DNA of 15,600 nucleotides from Hyphomicrobiaceae bacterium UBA4460 (lineage in GTDB: Bacteria > Pseudomonadota > Alphaproteobacteria > Rhizobiales > Methyloligellaceae): the NCBI GenBank assembly GCA_002390155.1, contig DGOS01000017.1, forward strand, positions 1 to 15,600, read 5' to 3'. The notes beneath the pieces are model-generated. The model was not told the origin of the DNA, did no database searches, and saw only the letters and a list, made by a program, of their open reading frames with translations. The position numbers and the translations under genes were made by a program. This document shows, one piece after another, positions 13,405-15,600 of the stretch; the stretch's first letter is position 1; each line of letters begins with the position of its first letter.

Positions 13405-14073
13405 CTATCGAAGCGCGGTGCGTAACGCCGCCGCGGCCGCAAACGGTGCGAGCACGATGCTGGCAAGGCTCAGCGCGCAGAGCATGAGGAAGGGCGGCCA
13501 GGGGGAACCGGGCCCGACAACCGCCGCCGAGACGGTGGACACGCCGAAGATCAGGATCGGCACGTAAAGTGGTAACACCAGAAGCGCAAGAAGCAGGCCG
13601 CTGCGCCGTAAGCCGAGCGTTAGGCTGGCGCCGATGCCGGCAATGAAGCTGACGGCGGGGGTGCCTGCGAGCATCGCCAGCACCAGCAGCGGCATGGCGT
13701 CGAGCGGCAAGTTCAGAAGAAGCCCGAGCACGGGGGCGAGCAAAGCGAGCGGCACACCCGTCGTGATCCAATGTGCGAGGGCCTTGATGCCTGCGACAAG
13801 CGGCAATGGCAGGGGGCCGCTTGTGAGCACATCTAAGGTGCCGTCCTCATAGTCGTTGTGAAAGATGCGGTCGGCGGACAGCAGCGCGGCCAGGAGCAGC
13901 GCCACCCACAACATGCCGGGCGCGATGCGGGCCAGCAGATTGAGATCGGGGCCGAGCCCGAACGGGGTGATGGCGACGACCACGAGATAGAAGCCGAGCG
14001 CAACGCTGATTGCGCCGCCTTCGCGCCAGGCTAGCCGCACATCGCGGACGAGAAGGGCGAGGCTTGCGTTCAC
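13405..14073 (-). CDS. ccmB: Haem exporter ABC permease CcmB
   Basis: CcmB is the membrane subunit of the CcmAB ATPase that drives release of haem-loaded CcmE from CcmC. The 222-residue protein has six predicted helices. The segment DRIFHNDYEDGTLDVLTSGPLPLPL (about 68-92) in the first cytoplasmic loop is the most recognisable CcmB feature, with ALAHWITTG close after. It starts at GTG (14071-14073), overlapping the ccmA stop as GTGA. The length and hydrophobic profile match the family. The gene belongs to the minus-strand ccmABCDG operon. Confidence 0.95.
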   Translation of the reverse strand: MNASLALLVRDVRLAWREGGAISVALGFYLVVVAITPFGLGPDLNLLARIAPGMLWVALLLAALLSADRIFHNDYEDGTLDVLTSGPLPLPLVAGIKALAHWITTGVPLALLAPVLGLLLNLPLDAMPLLVLAMLAGTPAVSFIAGIGASLTLGLRRSGLLLALLVLPLYVPILIFGVSTVSAAVVGPGSPWPPFLMLCALSLASIVLAPFAAAAALRTALR

Positions 14074-14699
14074 GCTGCCTCCTCGAGCCCGAGGGTGAGT
14101 TGGTGCGCGAATTTCGTTTTCAGCGGCACATGGGTGGAGACGACGGCGATGCCGCCCCCTTTGAGATGAGCGCGGATGGCGGCGTCGAGGTGCTTCACCG
14201 CGGCGGTGTCGAGCGAGACGGACGGCTCGTCGAGCAGCCAGATGGGGCGGGATGCGGCGAACAGCCGTGACAGGGCGAGCTTTCGTTTCTGCCCTGCCGA
14301 GAGCAGGCCGGCGGGGAGGTTGGCGAGGTCTTCAAGGCCGAATGAGCCAAGCGCGCCGTCGAGATCGACCGCACCGTCGCCCAAGAAGTCCACCCAGAAG
14401 GCGAGGTTCTCCTCAACCGTGAGGGCGCTCTTGGCCGCATTGAGGTGGCCCACATAGTGGCAAAGCTCGGAGAGGGGCGTGTCGTCATCCGCCCCGGGCG
14501 CCGAAAGTGTCCCCGCCGCTAGCGGCAGCAGGCCGGCCAACTGGCGCAAGAGGCTCGTTTTCCCGGCGCCGTTGGGGCCACGCACCAGCAGCGCCTCGCC
14601 GGGGGCAAGCGCGAAGCTCAACCCCTCGAACAGCATCCGCTGCCCGCGCTCGCAGGCGATGGCACTGGCTTCCAGGCTGACAGAGGAGGGCGATGGCAT
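14070..14699 (-). CDS. ccmA: Cytochrome c biogenesis ATP-binding protein CcmA
   Basis: CcmA is the ATPase subunit of the CcmABCD complex. In the 209-residue protein I see Walker A GPNGAGKT (41-48), the variant signature LSAGQKRK (133-140), Walker B PIWLLDEPS (152-160), and the switch histidine H190 in VSTHVP. SAGQKRK in place of the common SGGQ is normal for CcmA. The start ATG at 14697-14699 gives the usual family length but has only a weak AAGAT upstream. An in-frame ATG at 14766-14768 would add 23 residues and also lies downstream of the predicted promoter. The even earlier TTG-initiated frame lies upstream of that promoter's start and is excluded. It is the first gene of the operon. Confidence 0.95.
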   Translation of the reverse strand: MPSPSSVSLEASAIACERGQRMLFEGLSFALAPGEALLVRGPNGAGKTSLLRQLAGLLPLAAGTLSAPGADDDTPLSELCHYVGHLNAAKSALTVEENLAFWVDFLGDGAVDLDGALGSFGLEDLANLPAGLLSAGQKRKLALSRLFAASRPIWLLDEPSVSLDTAAVKHLDAAIRAHLKGGGIAVVSTHVPLKTKFAHQLTLGLEEAA

Positions 14700-14789
14700 G
14701 GGATCTTTTCGCTTAAAGTAGAGGCGATTGGCCTCGTTCAGGGGTTCAGACGCGTCTCTTCGCGTCATTGTCTCGTTGCCGCAAGGGCT

Positions 14790-14818
14790 TTTATAGTGGG
14801 CCAAGAGCACGTAACCAA
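14790..14818 (-). promoter_or_regulatory. Sigma70-type promoter of the ccmABCDG operon
   Basis: On the minus strand TTGGTT (14813-14818) and TATAAA (14790-14795) are separated by exactly 17 bp. Transcription would start near 14783, leaving about 84 nt before the ccmA ATG at 14699. The -10 is strong and the -35 moderate. It is the best promoter match I found in the window. Confidence 0.6.
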
Positions 14819-14900
14819 AAGGCCAGGACGCCCGGGCGCGGGAACAGGCAGCTTTTCGCGCAAGATCGGCTGCGTCTTTGCATAATAATTAGCTGGGACA

Positions 14901-14919
14901 AGCCCGCTTTTCGCGGGCT
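14901..14919 (+). promoter_or_regulatory. Hairpin in the acnA leader
   Basis: AGCCCGC and GCGGGCT form a perfect 7-bp stem with loop TTTTC. It ends 4 nt before the acnA ribosome binding site AAGGAG (14924-14929). A TAATAA stretch at 14883-14888 just upstream is a possible -10 box without a clear -35. The hairpin could affect translation or mRNA stability of acnA; no U-tract follows. Confidence 0.4.
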
Positions 14920-14935
14920 CTCGAAGGAGATTTCA

Positions 14936-15600
14936 TTGACATCGGCGGTTTCGACCTCGCTTGACAGCTTTAAGTGCCGGCGCACGCTCAAAGTCGGCAA
15001 GCGCGAATACGACTATTTCGATTTGAAGAAGGCGGAGGCCGCCGGTCTCGACGGTATCGGCCGCCTGCCGTTCTCGCTCAAAGTGCTGCTGGAGAATCTC
15101 CTGCGGCACGAGGACGGGCGCAGCGTCACCGACGACGACATTCGGGCCGTGGCCGATTGGCTGAAGGACAAGCGAAGCGATCGCGAGATCGCCTTTCGGC
15201 CGGCACGCGTGCTGATGCAGGACTTCACGGGCGTGCCCGCCGTGGTCGACCTCGCCGCGATGCGCGACGCCGTCACCAAACTCGGCGGCGATCCGCACAA
15301 GATCAATCCGCTGGCGCCGGTCGATCTCGTTATCGACCACTCGGTGATGGTGGATGCGTTCGGCACGGGCGCGGCGTTCCAGTTCAACGTCGACAAGGAA
15401 TATTTGCGCAATAGCGAGCGCTACGCGTTCTTGCGCTGGGGCGCGGGCGCCTTCGACAATTTCCGCGTGGTGCCGCCGGGCACGGGCATCTGCCACCAGG
15501 TCAATTTGGAGTACTTGGCGCAAACCGTGTGGACCAAGAAAGAGAACGGCACGAGGCTCGCCTTCCCGGACACGCTGGTCGGCACCGACAGCCACACCAC
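14936..15600 (+). CDS. acnA: Aconitate hydratase A (partial, N-terminal part)
   Basis: Aconitase interconverts citrate and isocitrate in the TCA cycle through a [4Fe-4S] cluster. About 221 codons are in the window before the right edge. The frame reads [65 protein letters not shown], then [19 protein letters not shown] and the aconitase signature GTDSHTT at the very end. These are AcnA/IRP-type rather than AcnB-type features. The start is TTG (14936-14938) with AAGGAG 6 nt upstream, a strong site; no in-frame ATG is nearby. The gene is divergent from ccmA. Confidence 0.96.
   Translation, partial: MTSAVSTSLDSFKCRRTLKVGKREYDYFDLKKAEAAGLDGIGRLPFSLKVLLENLLRHEDGRSVTDDDIRAVADWLKDKRSDREIAFRPARVLMQDFTGVPAVVDLAAMRDAVTKLGGDPHKINPLAPVDLVIDHSVMVDAFGTGAAFQFNVDKEYLRNSERYAFLRWGAGAFDNFRVVPPGTGICHQVNLEYLAQTVWTKKENGTRLAFPDTLVGTDSHT

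Noticed and set aside
12782..13771. Open frame of 329 codons overlapping ccmB and ccmC in another frame
   Set aside because: Arg/His-rich shadow frame over two well-defined membrane proteins.

Overview
The window looks like core chromosome of a GC-rich alphaproteobacterium, most likely order Hyphomicrobiales (Rhizobiales). I infer this from gene content and order: ffh-rpsP-rimM-trmD-rplS, dapF-mtaB-ftsY-ispZ, and ccmABCDG divergent from acnA. Several starts are GTG or TTG, and adjacent genes often overlap by 4 nt (GTGA). I see no phage, insertion sequence, CRISPR array, rRNA or tRNA gene.

Region 1 (1-4522, minus strand) is a translation and protein-targeting cluster. In transcription order it holds a small secreted SH3-domain protein, ffh (SRP GTPase), rpsP (S16 with a long Ala/Glu/Lys tail), rimM, trmD, a periplasmic c-type cytochrome, and rplS, which runs off the left edge. 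The cytochrome gene sits where trmD is usually followed directly by rplS. The SH3 gene overlaps ffh by one base (TGATG).

Region 2 (4523-4807) is intergenic. It has a good rho-independent terminator for the minus-strand amidase and three copies of a 32-bp REP-like palindrome, two direct and one inverted. The inner stem of the inverted copy carries paired compensatory substitutions. This is the most interesting unexplained structure in the window.

Region 3 (4808-7285) is an AMI1-like amidase divergent from an MFS transporter across only 48 bp, which contains a GTTCT/AGAAC inverted repeat.

Region 4 (7345-11050, plus strand) is dapF-mtaB-ftsY-ispZ: lysine/peptidoglycan precursor synthesis, tRNA thiomethylation, the SRP receptor and a septation-related membrane protein. 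Both SRP GTPases (Ffh and FtsY) are therefore in this window.

Region 5 (11051-11712) is a MarR-family regulator behind a leader of about 220 nt. The leader contains mutually exclusive hairpins, a possible 26-codon leader ORF and a GNRA-capped stem-loop just before the gene. MarR ends exactly where the convergent ccmG ends.

Region 6 (11713-15600) is the minus-strand ccmA-ccmB-ccmC-ccmD-ccmG cytochrome c maturation operon, behind a recognisable sigma70-type promoter, and the divergent acnA (aconitase), truncated by the right edge. CcmD has an unusual histone H1-like basic tail. The Ccm system would mature the cytochrome in region 1, so that link is functional as well as positional.

I did not find a convincing new multi-gene system. 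The candidates worth following are non-coding (the REP-like set and the marR leader) or unusual low-complexity tails on conserved proteins.
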